Of a stretch of 64,000 bases of DNA, positions 25,725 to 33,712 are shown piece after piece. This stretch comes from Arcobacter iocasae. Its GTDB lineage: Bacteria; Campylobacterota; Campylobacteria; Campylobacterales; Arcobacteraceae. Both the position numbers and the translations under genes were made by a program. Each line of letters starts with the position of its first letter. The first letter of the stretch is position 1. The stretch lies in the NCBI RefSeq assembly GCF_042214795.1, contig NZ_CP090177.1, positions 372,001 to 436,000 on the forward strand, given 5' to 3'. Below the pieces are notes generated by a model, which was given only the letters and a program-made list of their open reading frames with translations, did no database searches and had not been told where the DNA came from.

Positions 25725-27275
25725 CTAGTGACCGCCAGTTGTTTTTGGTATTTTCACTGGTTTGGGAGCTCCCCAAATCATAAGAGCTGCTAAAACAAAT
25801 ACCACTGAAAGAGTAATCATAACTTGATTGGTTGCCAACATTACACTTTGTTTATTTATCATCATATTTATTGTCTGATTAATCAAATCCGTACTCATTC
25901 CTGTATTCTCCATTGCCATTCTTATACTATTATCACTATCTGTAATGGCTACCAAATTAGCATGATTTTCAATTGTTTTATTACTCCAGGCAGTTGCTAC
26001 AAATGATGTGGCAAAAGCTCCTGAAAGTGTACGAACAAAGTTCAATAATCCAGCTGCAGAATCCACCTCATTTTTTTCAACACTTGAAAGGGATAAACCC
26101 ATTGCAGGAATAAAAAAGAAAGGTAGTCCAAATCCCATAAACAATAGGGGCAACATAACATCAATAAATGCCATATCAGTATTTGCAATTCCTCTCCAGA
26201 AAGTCATAAGACCAAGCCATAAAACACCTACAAAAACCAATTTTCTAGCATCTGTAGTAGTTGCAGCTTTTGCCACAAATGGAGCGACTGTTAGCCCAGC
26301 AATTCCTGTCCAACAAGCTGCAAGACCAGCTTGCGTTCCTGTATATCCCATCAAAGTTTGAAGCCAAAGAGGAGTTAAAACATTGGCACCAAAATATGCA
26401 CCAAATGCCAAACTTACAGTTAGTACACTAATGGTAAAGCCCCTATGTCTAAAAACTTTTAAATCAACAACAGGATGTTCATCATAAAATTCCCAAATTA
26501 TAAAACTAACAAAACTTATAAAAGAGATAATTGCTAATATTACTATTTTAGTTGAACTAAACCAATCAAGATCTTTACCTTCATCTAATACTAATTGTAA
26601 ACATACAACCCAAATAATTAATAAAAACAATCCAGTCACATCAATAGGTTTTTTAACTAAAGGTTCAACATAATCTTTTAATAATTGCCAAGCAAAAAAA
26701 CCACAAATAATAACAATAGGTGAATTTAAGAAAAATACCCAAGGCCAGCTATATTCATCACAAACATAACCTCCTACAATAGGACCTAAAACAGGAGCCA
26801 CAAGTGTTGTCATAGACCACATTCCAATAGCAACTCCCGCTTTTTCTTTTGGAAAAAGTCGTAAAAGTAGTGTTTGAGAAAGTGGCATCAAAGGTCCACC
26901 GGAAAATCCTTGAAATATTCGTGCAATAACAAGTAGACCTAAAGAATCAGAAAGACCACAAACTATAGAAAAAAGACCAAACATAATCATAGCAACCACA
27001 AATACTTTTACAGCACCAAACCTAAGAGCAAACCAACCTGTAAGTGGCACTGTTATTGCTTCACCAATTGCATAAGCTGTGATTACCCAAGTACCTTGAG
27101 AAGCTGTTGCTCCTAGATTTCCAGCAATATGAGGAACTGATACATTTGCAATAGTCATATTTAAAACTGCAATAAAATTTGCAGTTGTAAGCATAAGTGC
27201 AGCAACCCAAAACATTGTAGGGGATAATTTAAATTCTCCTATAACTTCTTCAGAAGAAGCTTTTTCATTTTGCAT
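25725..27275 (-). CDS. emrB: Multidrug efflux MFS permease, DHA2 family
   Basis: This 516-residue protein with fourteen membrane segments is of the EmrB/QacA type. The DHA2 motif around GWFALRFGAVKVF, the motif C-like block GPIVGGYVCDEYSWPWVF and the long C-terminal half are present. It exports hydrophobic drugs with protons across the inner membrane. It is the last gene of an operon with an EmrA adaptor (15 bases between) and an outer-membrane factor, so a complete tripartite pump is encoded. Confidence 0.95.
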   Translation of the reverse strand: MQNEKASSEEVIGEFKLSPTMFWVAALMLTTANFIAVLNMTIANVSVPHIAGNLGATASQGTWVITAYAIGEAITVPLTGWFALRFGAVKVFVVAMIMFGLFSIVCGLSDSLGLLVIARIFQGFSGGPLMPLSQTLLLRLFPKEKAGVAIGMWSMTTLVAPVLGPIVGGYVCDEYSWPWVFFLNSPIVIICGFFAWQLLKDYVEPLVKKPIDVTGLFLLIIWVVCLQLVLDEGKDLDWFSSTKIVILAIISFISFVSFIIWEFYDEHPVVDLKVFRHRGFTISVLTVSLAFGAYFGANVLTPLWLQTLMGYTGTQAGLAACWTGIAGLTVAPFVAKAATTTDARKLVFVGVLWLGLMTFWRGIANTDMAFIDVMLPLLFMGFGLPFFFIPAMGLSLSSVEKNEVDSAAGLLNFVRTLSGAFATSFVATAWSNKTIENHANLVAITDSDNSIRMAMENTGMSTDLINQTINMMINKQSVMLATNQVMITLSVVFVLAALMIWGAPKPVKIPKTTGGH

Positions 27276-27289
27276 AATAGACTCTCATT

Positions 27290-28423
27290 TTATTTTTGAT
27301 TAAAAGTATTTATTTCTACATCCATTGAAAGACCTACTTTTAAAGGATGAGCTTCTAACTCTTCAGGAAGTAGTTTTATACGAACTGGTACTCTTTGAAC
27401 AACTTTAATCCAATTTCCCGTAGCATTTTGTGCAGGGATTAAAGAAAAAGCAGCCCCTGTTCCACCAGAAAAACCTTCTACTTCACCATGATAGGTAACA
27501 TCATCTCCATAAATATCTGCATGAACAATAACATCTTGTCCAACTTTAACTCTTCCTAATTTACCCTCTTTAAAATTTGCATTTACATATATATTATGTG
27601 TAGGAACAATTGATAATAAAGGAGTTCCTGCTTGAACTCTTTGTCCAAGTTCTACTTGTCTTTTTGCAATTATTCCAGATATTGGTGCTTTTATAATTGT
27701 TCGATTAAGGTTTACAATCGCTTGGTCTAATCTAGCTTTTGCTAAAAGAACTTCTGGGTTGTTTTCTACACTTACATTATCAATTCTTGTTGCATTTTGA
27801 TTTCTTGAACCAATTGCTGAAACAATATTTGATTTTGATTGTTTAACTTCTGCTAGGGTTGAATCTAAGTTTGATTTTGCATTTTCATAAGCATTTTTTG
27901 CTTTTGTTAATTCATCTGCTGAAATTGCACCAGATGAGATTAAATCTTCTCTTCTTTTTAAATCTATTTGTGCTTTTTCAAAGTCAGCTTTTGCAGAACT
28001 TAGTTTTGCATTCATTTTCATTTCATCTGCTTTTCTTGCTTCTATTAAAGCATTTAGTCCATTATTATTTGCCATATACCCTTTTACACGACGAATTGCT
28101 AAACTTAAATTCGCTTTTGCTTCTTCTACAGCTAAAGAAGTGTCAGTTTGATCTATTTTTACTAAAATATCACCTTTTTTTACAACTTGTGTATTTGTAA
28201 CAAGTACATCACTAATTGTACCTCCCACAGAGGGAGTAACTTGTGCAATTTCTACATCTGTATATGCATTATCAGTTGAAATATAGTGTGAAGCATAAAA
28301 ATACCAATACAGACCAAAAACTGCCCCTACTAAGATAATCAATACAAAAAAAATCGAAAGTACTTTTTTTCTTTTACTTTGATTCTTCTTTACTTTTTCA
28401 GTGATTTTTTTATTTTCTTCCAT
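27290..28423 (-). CDS. emrA: Membrane fusion protein of drug efflux pump, EmrA/HlyD family
   Basis: The 377-residue adaptor begins at 28423, where AAAGGA precedes the ATG; a start seven codons earlier is possible but has no ribosome site. One membrane anchor is at about 25-43. A lipoyl/barrel-sandwich half (VGGTISDVLVTNTQVVKKGDILVKID), a long coiled-coil hairpin at about 95-215 and the second lipoyl half (KAPISGIIAKRQVELGQRVQAG) follow. It links EmrB to the outer-membrane channel. It overlaps the upstream gene by 14 bases. Confidence 0.95.
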   Translation of the reverse strand: MEENKKITEKVKKNQSKRKKVLSIFFVLIILVGAVFGLYWYFYASHYISTDNAYTDVEIAQVTPSVGGTISDVLVTNTQVVKKGDILVKIDQTDTSLAVEEAKANLSLAIRRVKGYMANNNGLNALIEARKADEMKMNAKLSSAKADFEKAQIDLKRREDLISSGAISADELTKAKNAYENAKSNLDSTLAEVKQSKSNIVSAIGSRNQNATRIDNVSVENNPEVLLAKARLDQAIVNLNRTIIKAPISGIIAKRQVELGQRVQAGTPLLSIVPTHNIYVNANFKEGKLGRVKVGQDVIVHADIYGDDVTYHGEVEGFSGGTGAAFSLIPAQNATGNWIKVVQRVPVRIKLLPEELEAHPLKVGLSMDVEINTFNQK

Positions 28424-29903
28424 TATTATTATTTCCTTTTTCATTCATAGGCGATTGTTGAGTATATCCACCTCCAAGTGCATACTTAAGTGCTATATCT
28501 AAAGTAAGCGCTCTACTTTTTTGATTTATAAAATTTCTTTTTGCATTTATAAGATTTTCTTGTGAGTATAAGACTTCTAAATAATTACTAAGCCCACCCT
28601 CATAACGCTTTGTTTTTATTTCATAAGCTTCTTTTGAAGAATCAAGTGCTTCTTGAGATTTTAAAATCTGTTTTGTCAATGATTTTTGACTAGTTCCTGC
28701 ATCTGCAACTTCTTTTAAAGCTTGAGTTATAGTTTGATTATAATTTGCAACTGCTTGTTCATATATACTTATATTTGTACGCAAATCACCTTTTAATCTC
28801 CCTGCTGTGAAAATAGGCAATGAAATAGCAGGACCAACTGAACCCATATAAGAATCTTTTTCATGGAGTAAATTTAAACCTAAAGACTGTAATCCAATAA
28901 ATGCTGAAAGATTTATATTAGGATAAAACTCTGCTTTTTTCTCTTGTATTAAATATTCTTTTGATTCTACTTGCATTTTTGCAGCTATGATATCTGGTCT
29001 TCTTCCCAATAAATTAACAGCTAAGTCATTAGGTAATCCAAATTTGTTTTGATAAAAATTAATTGTTGGACGAGTTATTTTAAGACCTCTATTGGGACCT
29101 GCTCCCATTAGTGCTGCTATCTTATTTCTTTGTAAAGAAATTTGCTCATATAATGATAAAACATTTCCTTGAGCATTTGCCAATAAACTTTTTGCATCAT
29201 CTACAGCTGATTTGTTTTCAAGTCCATTTTCATATCTTTGGTTTAACAATACTAATAATTTATTTTGAACTTCTAAATACTCTTTTAATTCATCCATATT
29301 GGCAAACAATCTTGCCAATTCAGCATAGTTGCTTGCTATTGCACTAGAAAGAGTCAACCTTGTTTGTGCAAGTTCTGCTTTCATAGCTTCTACATTTGAG
29401 ATACTAGCAGCTATAGTTGCACGATTTTTACCCCAAAAGTCTAACTCCCAAGAAAAATTCAAAGTAGCTTGTCCATAGTCATTCCAACCTTTAGGAGTAG
29501 CACTTGGAGGAGTAATATAGTTATAACTATGTTTTTCTTCTGTTGCTTGTGCATTTGCACTTATTTGTGGTAGATTTGATGATTTTGTAACTTGAGTATA
29601 AGCATCTGCTTGATTTAGCCTTGCCATTGCAGAAGCCATATTTGGTGAATCTTTAAGTGCTTCACTTATCAGTTCATCAAGTTGTTTATCACCATAGATT
29701 TTCCACCATGACTCTTTTGGCCACTGTGTTTTAATTTTACTATCAAAAGAGTCTTTTGATTTATAATTTGATATTGTATTTGGTTTGACTAACTCTTTTT
29801 CAGTAGGAATTATTGCACACCCATTTATCAATATACTAAGTGTAGTTATTGCCGATATTGTTTTAAAATATTTTGATAATAAATTAGTATTTATATTCTT
29901 CAT
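28410..29903 (-). CDS. Outer-membrane efflux lipoprotein, NodT/OprM family
   Basis: This 497-residue protein has a type II signal peptide with lipobox LING-Cys near residue 29, then two OEP repeats (about 90-270 and 300-480). Family blocks WWKIYGDKQLDELI, FSWELDFWGKNRA, LGRRPDIIAAKMQVES and YEQAVANYNQTITQALKEVADA are visible. It forms the trimeric outer-membrane duct of the pump encoded with emrA and emrB. The operon promoter lies in the 107-base gap shared with the divergent tetR gene. Confidence 0.95.
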   Translation of the reverse strand: MKNINTNLLSKYFKTISAITTLSILINGCAIIPTEKELVKPNTISNYKSKDSFDSKIKTQWPKESWWKIYGDKQLDELISEALKDSPNMASAMARLNQADAYTQVTKSSNLPQISANAQATEEKHSYNYITPPSATPKGWNDYGQATLNFSWELDFWGKNRATIAASISNVEAMKAELAQTRLTLSSAIASNYAELARLFANMDELKEYLEVQNKLLVLLNQRYENGLENKSAVDDAKSLLANAQGNVLSLYEQISLQRNKIAALMGAGPNRGLKITRPTINFYQNKFGLPNDLAVNLLGRRPDIIAAKMQVESKEYLIQEKKAEFYPNINLSAFIGLQSLGLNLLHEKDSYMGSVGPAISLPIFTAGRLKGDLRTNISIYEQAVANYNQTITQALKEVADAGTSQKSLTKQILKSQEALDSSKEAYEIKTKRYEGGLSNYLEVLYSQENLINAKRNFINQKSRALTLDIALKYALGGGYTQQSPMNEKGNNNNGRK

Positions 29904-29921
29904 TTATACCTTTCTTCAAAA

Positions 29922-29942
29922 TTGTACTGTACTGTACTGTTC
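29922..29942. promoter_or_regulatory. Putative TetR operator (triple TACTG repeat)
   Basis: TGTACTGTACTGTACTGT contains three tandem GTACT units, each with a GTAC palindrome. On the minus strand TACAAT at its edge has the right place for a -10 of the efflux operon. A repressor bound here would block the efflux promoter, and the divergent TetR gene is 70 bases away. Confidence 0.55.
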
Positions 29943-30010
29943 ATTTAAAGGAATATTATCTTTTTACATGTTAAGATAACTTTAAAATAATAAATTGAAA
30001 AGAAATTTTA

Positions 30011-30619
30011 ATGAGAAAAAAAACAGAAACAAAAAGACAAACAATAATTCAAGCTGCAACAGAAGTCTTTAGAGAGTTTGGCTTTGAACGAGCTTCTATG
30101 TCAAAAATTTGTGCTCGAGCTGGAGGTTCTAAAACAACACTATATAACTATTTTCCTTCAAAAGAAGAGTTGTTTTTTGAAGTAATTTCTATCTCAAATG
30201 AAGAGGAATTTCAATTTGTATACGAAACAATCTCTGAATCTGCTAAAATTGAAAATGAATATGAACAATTATGTGAATTTGGTAAAAGACAACTAGCTTT
30301 TTTATATTCACCAAAATTAAGAGAATTAAGAAAACTAACAATAAGTCAATCAGGAATAACAGACTTAGGAAGAATTGCTTACAACAATAGAGTATTAAAA
30401 AGTCAAAATATCATTTCTACCTTTTTAGAAAAAACTATGCAGTCAAATAAAATTAAGAAAACAAATACAATTATTGCCGCAAAGCACTTATGTGGACTAC
30501 TAGAATCAGAATTAATGTATCAATTTCTTTTAAATATTGACATAGAATATTCAAAAGAAGAAATGGACCAAATGGCAATAAGAGCTGTTAATGTATTTAT
30601 GGATGCGTATAGAGCATAG
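30011..30619 (+). CDS. TetR family repressor of the efflux operon
   Basis: The 202-residue regulator has an N-terminal TetR helix-turn-helix at about 8-55 (AATEVFREFGFERASMSKIC, then GGSKTTLYNYFPSKEELF) and a C-terminal all-helical ligand domain. The region after the HTH resembles the AefR-like TetR_C family. It is divergent from the OMF-emrA-emrB operon and likely represses it until a drug binds. A GAAAAGAAATTTTA leader without a strong ribosome site precedes the ATG. Confidence 0.93.
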   Translation: MRKKTETKRQTIIQAATEVFREFGFERASMSKICARAGGSKTTLYNYFPSKEELFFEVISISNEEEFQFVYETISESAKIENEYEQLCEFGKRQLAFLYSPKLRELRKLTISQSGITDLGRIAYNNRVLKSQNIISTFLEKTMQSNKIKKTNTIIAAKHLCGLLESELMYQFLLNIDIEYSKEEMDQMAIRAVNVFMDAYRA

Positions 30620-30688
30620 TATTAAATATTTATTTTAGAATTAGCGTATACTAAATACTGTTCAAAACTTTTCAAGAAGTTATAAAAG

Positions 30689-30777
30689 TGGCAGATAGAA
30701 TGGGATTTGAACCCATGGTAGATATTATCTACATATGCCTTCCAAGCATACTCTTTCAACCGCTCAGACACCTATCT
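30689..30777 (-). tRNA. tRNA-Ser (GGA)
   Basis: The 89-base minus-strand gene with encoded CCA has an acceptor stem (AGATAGG with TCTATCT, one G-U), anticodon loop TTGGAAG between TATGC and GCATA giving anticodon GGA, a long type II variable arm and T-loop TTCAAAT. All point to serine. Confidence 0.97.
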
Positions 30778-30805
30778 ACAATATGATTTATTAGTTTTTT
30801 TGCAA

Positions 30806-30859
30806 AAAAAAAGTCAAGATTTAAAACTTCAAAAGAAATCTTAAATCTTGACTTTTTTT
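30806..30859 (-). terminator. Intrinsic terminator downstream of tRNA-Gly
   Basis: A 19-bp perfect stem (30806-30824 with 30841-30859) around a 16-base loop, with a T-run on the minus strand, separates tRNA-Gly from tRNA-Ser(GGA). It therefore splits the tRNA cluster into two transcripts or processes the precursor. Confidence 0.85.
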
Positions 30860-30860
30860 A

Positions 30861-30937
30861 TGGAGCGGGAGACGAGACTCGAACTCGCGACAATCTGCTT
30901 GGAAGGCAGAAGCTCTAGCCAACTGAGCTACTCCCGC
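30861..30937 (-). tRNA. tRNA-Gly (TCC)
   Basis: The 77-base gene with encoded CCA has a perfect acceptor stem GCGGGAG with CTCCCGC, anticodon loop CTTCCAA (anticodon TCC) and T-loop GTTCGAGTC. Confidence 0.97.
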
Positions 30938-31039
30938 TTTTTTACAAGTTGTATTAAAAATGTATTAAAAATAAATTTTTACATTTTTAAAAGAAGTTTG
31001 CAAAACTTCTATAAAGTACCATAAAATGGTGCTTAAAAG

Positions 31040-31116
31040 TGGTGGGTCTACTGTGACTCGAACACAGGACCACTCGGTTATGAGCCGAGTGCTCTAACCA
31101 ACTGAGCTATAGACCC
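31040..31116 (-). tRNA. tRNA with CAT anticodon (tRNA-Ile2 or elongator tRNA-Met)
   Basis: The 77-base gene with encoded CCA has acceptor GGGTCTA with TAGACCC and anticodon loop CTCATAA. The body (GGGTCTATAGCTCAGTTGG) resembles that of bacterial tRNA-Ile, so a lysidine-modified tRNA-Ile2 is possible; the features of initiator tRNA are absent. Sequence alone does not separate Ile2 from elongator Met here. Confidence 0.93.
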
Positions 31117-31131
31117 TCACTAATTCAATAG

Positions 31132-31221
31132 TGGCGGACAGTGAGAGATTCGAACTCTCGGTACCGTTGCCAGTACGCATCCTTAGCAGGGATGTGGTTT
31201 CAGCCACTCACCCAACTGTCC
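31132..31221 (-). tRNA. tRNA-Ser (GCT)
   Basis: The 90-base gene with encoded CCA has acceptor GGACAGT with ACTGTCC, anticodon loop CTGCTAA (anticodon GCT), a long variable arm with a stable GTACTGGCAACGGTAC hairpin and T-loop GTTCGAATC. Confidence 0.97.
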
Positions 31222-31260
31222 TTCTTTGAATTAGGACTGTGATTTTAGACAAATAAAGTT

Positions 31261-31290
31261 AAAAAATCGCTTAATTTTTAACGATTTTTT
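31261..31290 (-). terminator. Intrinsic terminator after the kdsA-ribH-nusB-pyrF operon
   Basis: AAAAAATCG at 31261-31269 pairs with CGATTTTTT at 31282-31290. Read on the minus strand it ends in a six-T run and lies 34 bases past the pyrF stop. Confidence 0.75.
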
Positions 31291-31323
31291 ATTAACTTTT
31301 GAAATTTTATTACTAAAAAGCTT

Positions 31324-32010
31324 TTAAATATTCTCTAAAATCTTTTTAACTACATCATTTGGATTTTCATCTTTATAAATTGGTCTTCCAACTACAATAA
31401 AATCCACAAAATTTTCTTTTGCAAATGGAATATCTGCAACTCTTTTTTGATCCCCTGCATCTTCACCAAAAGGTCTAATACCAGGACAAAGAGTGATAAA
31501 GTTCTCAGAAGTATTCTTTTTGATATCAGCACTTTCAAAAGCAGAACAAACTACTCCATCAATGCCAGCATTAAAAGTATCTTTTGCAAACTGTGTTGCT
31601 TTTGTGGTTATGTATTCATTATAAATAGATCTAAAACTTTCATTATCAAAAGAAGTTAAAGCAGTAACTGCTAAAACTAAAGGTCTATTTGGAATATCTT
31701 TTATTCTATCCATTACTGTTTTCATAGCATCTATTCCAGCACTTGCATGTACATTAAACATATCTACAAGTCCTAAGGCAGTTATTTCTTCTGCTGCATC
31801 TGCCATTGTATTTGGTATATCATAAAGTTTTAAATCTAAAAAAATCTTAAAATTAGGATTTATCTCTTTTATCTCTTCTAAAAAATATTTTCCATCTCTT
31901 ATATATGTTCTAAATCCTACTTTTAACCAAACATCATAGTCTTTTACTTTTTTAACTAATTCAAGATTTTCATCTGCACTTGGTAAATCCAATGAAATAC
32001 ATAGTTTCAT
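31324..32010 (-). CDS. pyrF: Orotidine 5'-phosphate decarboxylase
   Basis: This 228-residue TIM-barrel enzyme performs the last step of UMP synthesis. The catalytic block FLDLKLYDIPNT with the Lys/Asp pair, the early LDLPS substrate segment and the phosphate-binding CPGIRPFGEDAGDQ and VVGRPIY ends are present. It is the last gene of a minus-strand operon with nusB; its ATG overlaps the nusB stop by one base. Confidence 0.97.
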   Translation of the reverse strand: MKLCISLDLPSADENLELVKKVKDYDVWLKVGFRTYIRDGKYFLEEIKEINPNFKIFLDLKLYDIPNTMADAAEEITALGLVDMFNVHASAGIDAMKTVMDRIKDIPNRPLVLAVTALTSFDNESFRSIYNEYITTKATQFAKDTFNAGIDGVVCSAFESADIKKNTSENFITLCPGIRPFGEDAGDQKRVADIPFAKENFVDFIVVGRPIYKDENPNDVVKKILENI

Positions 32011-32408
32011 TAAGCTTCCTTAGTAACTTTATCCAATACACCATTTATGAATTTTGGTGCACCATCACTTGCTAATCTTTTTGATAACTCAATTGCTTCA
32101 TTTATAATAATAGCTCTATCAAGTGTTTCAAATAGTATTTCATAAATAGCAAGTCTTAAAATTGATTTTTCTACAGAACCTATATCTTTTATAGTTCCTT
32201 GATTAAGATGTGAAGCGATGTGTTCATTTATAAGAGCGTAATTATTTACTACACCATTAAATAAATTTAAGGCAAACTCTTTTTGTTTGTTTCTGATTTT
32301 TTTATCTTCTAAAATTTCATCTACAAACTTTACAATTCCCTCATTACCTAAGTCATATGCATAAAGAAGTCCTATTACAGACTCTCTAGCTTGTGTTCTA
32401 GTTGCCAA
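32010..32408 (-). CDS. nusB: Transcription antitermination factor NusB
   Basis: The 132-residue all-helical protein has the NusB start ATRTQARESVIGLLYA and the core SILRLAIYEIL followed by NEAIELSKRLASDGAPKFINGVLDKV. It binds boxA RNA with NusE in rRNA antitermination. One base separates it from ribH, an order (ribH-nusB) widely kept in bacteria. Confidence 0.97.
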   Translation of the reverse strand: MATRTQARESVIGLLYAYDLGNEGIVKFVDEILEDKKIRNKQKEFALNLFNGVVNNYALINEHIASHLNQGTIKDIGSVEKSILRLAIYEILFETLDRAIIINEAIELSKRLASDGAPKFINGVLDKVTKEA

Positions 32409-32409
32409 T

Positions 32410-32880
32410 CTATTTTCCCATCTCTTTATATAAATCTAACATTTCAATGATAGTAACCATAGCTTCAGCACCTTTATTTCCAGCTTTACTTCCAGCTCTC
32501 TCAATTGCTTGCTCTATAGTATCAGTTGTTAAAACACCATTTGCAACAGGTTTTCCTGATTTGATACCAACAGTTGCGATACCTTTTGTAGCTTCAGCTG
32601 AAATATAATCAAAATGAGGAGTTGCTCCTCTTATTACTGCACCAACACAACATACTGCATCATATTTATCTGAAGCCAATGCTTTTTCTAAAGCAAAAGG
32701 AATTTCAAAAGCACCAGGAACTAATACTAAATCTAAATTTGCTTCATTTCCACCATGTCTAATAAAGGCATCTTTTGCACCTTCTACTAATCTATCTGTA
32801 ATAATATGATTAAATCTACCATTTATAATAAGAACTTTTTCGCTTCCGTCAAGTCTTAATTTACCTTCAATAATATTCAT
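32410..32880 (-). CDS. ribH: 6,7-dimethyl-8-ribityllumazine synthase
   Basis: This 156-residue enzyme is of normal length for lumazine synthase, the penultimate step of riboflavin synthesis. The blocks VPGAFEIPFA, GAVIRGATPHFDYI with the catalytic His, and the NGVLTTDTIEQAIERAG segment are intact. Such proteins form icosahedral or pentameric assemblies in the cytoplasm. It is 31 bases after kdsA in the same operon. Confidence 0.97.
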   Translation of the reverse strand: MNIIEGKLRLDGSEKVLIINGRFNHIITDRLVEGAKDAFIRHGGNEANLDLVLVPGAFEIPFALEKALASDKYDAVCCVGAVIRGATPHFDYISAEATKGIATVGIKSGKPVANGVLTTDTIEQAIERAGSKAGNKGAEAMVTIIEMLDLYKEMGK

Positions 32881-32911
32881 TTAAATTTCTCCGAAAATTT
32901 TATATAAGGGG

Positions 32912-33712
32912 CTAATTATATCCTAAAGCCCCTTGGATTGCAAAAATCTCATTTATAGTCTTATATAAGTCTTCGATTTTTAGCATATTTGGTCCATCAC
33001 TTTTTGCAACACTTGGATCAGTGTGCGTTTCAAAAAAGAAGCCATCAACACCAACCGCTGCTGCTGCTTTTGCCATAGATGGAACAAAAGCAGAATTCCC
33101 TCCCGTTGTTCCACCTGTACTTGGTATTTGAACAGAGTGAGTTGCATCAAAAATCACTGGTGCATACTCTTTCATAAGAAGTAAATTTCTCATATCAACT
33201 ACAAGTGCTCCATATCCAAAAGTATTTCCTCTTTCACAAAGCCATACATTATTATCTAGTGAGTTTTGGTAACTAACCTCATCAACGCCTCTAGTTTTTA
33301 GTATCTTATCAATTGGATGTTTCATAGCATCAGCTGCTAAGAACTGACCTTTTTTTACATTTATTATACATGATGTTTTTGCAGCAGCTACAAGTAAATC
33401 TGTCTGTCTACATAAAAATGCAGGTATTTGTAAAATATCCATAACTTCAGCAGCAGGTGCTGCTTGATGTGACTCATGAATATCTGTTATAAGCTTATAT
33501 CCAAACTCTTTTTTAATCTCTTCAAAAAGTCTCAATCCATCATCAAGTCCAGGTCCTCTATATGAATCCAAACTTGTTCTATTTGCTTTATCAAATGAAG
33601 CTTTAAAATAAAATTCTACTCTTTTATCTTCGCTTAAAGGCTTCAATTTTTCAGCTATTCTAAATACGGTGTCTCTATCTTCTAAGACACAAGGTCCAGC
33701 TAAAACTTTCAC
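32912..33712 (-). CDS. kdsA: 3-deoxy-D-manno-octulosonate 8-phosphate synthase
   Basis: The 266-residue TIM-barrel enzyme condenses PEP with arabinose 5-phosphate to make KDO 8-phosphate for lipopolysaccharide. MKVLAGPCVLED is the usual start, and FKASFDKANRTS, DIHE, LAADAMKHP and DATHSVQ are present. The Cys near LAGPCVLED is the metal-ligand position typical of metal-dependent KdsA. Its ATG overlaps the stop of the K+ channel gene by four bases. Confidence 0.97.
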   Translation of the reverse strand: MKVLAGPCVLEDRDTVFRIAEKLKPLSEDKRVEFYFKASFDKANRTSLDSYRGPGLDDGLRLFEEIKKEFGYKLITDIHESHQAAPAAEVMDILQIPAFLCRQTDLLVAAAKTSCIINVKKGQFLAADAMKHPIDKILKTRGVDEVSYQNSLDNNVWLCERGNTFGYGALVVDMRNLLLMKEYAPVIFDATHSVQIPSTGGTTGGNSAFVPSMAKAAAAVGVDGFFFETHTDPSVAKSDGPNMLKIEDLYKTINEIFAIQGALGYN

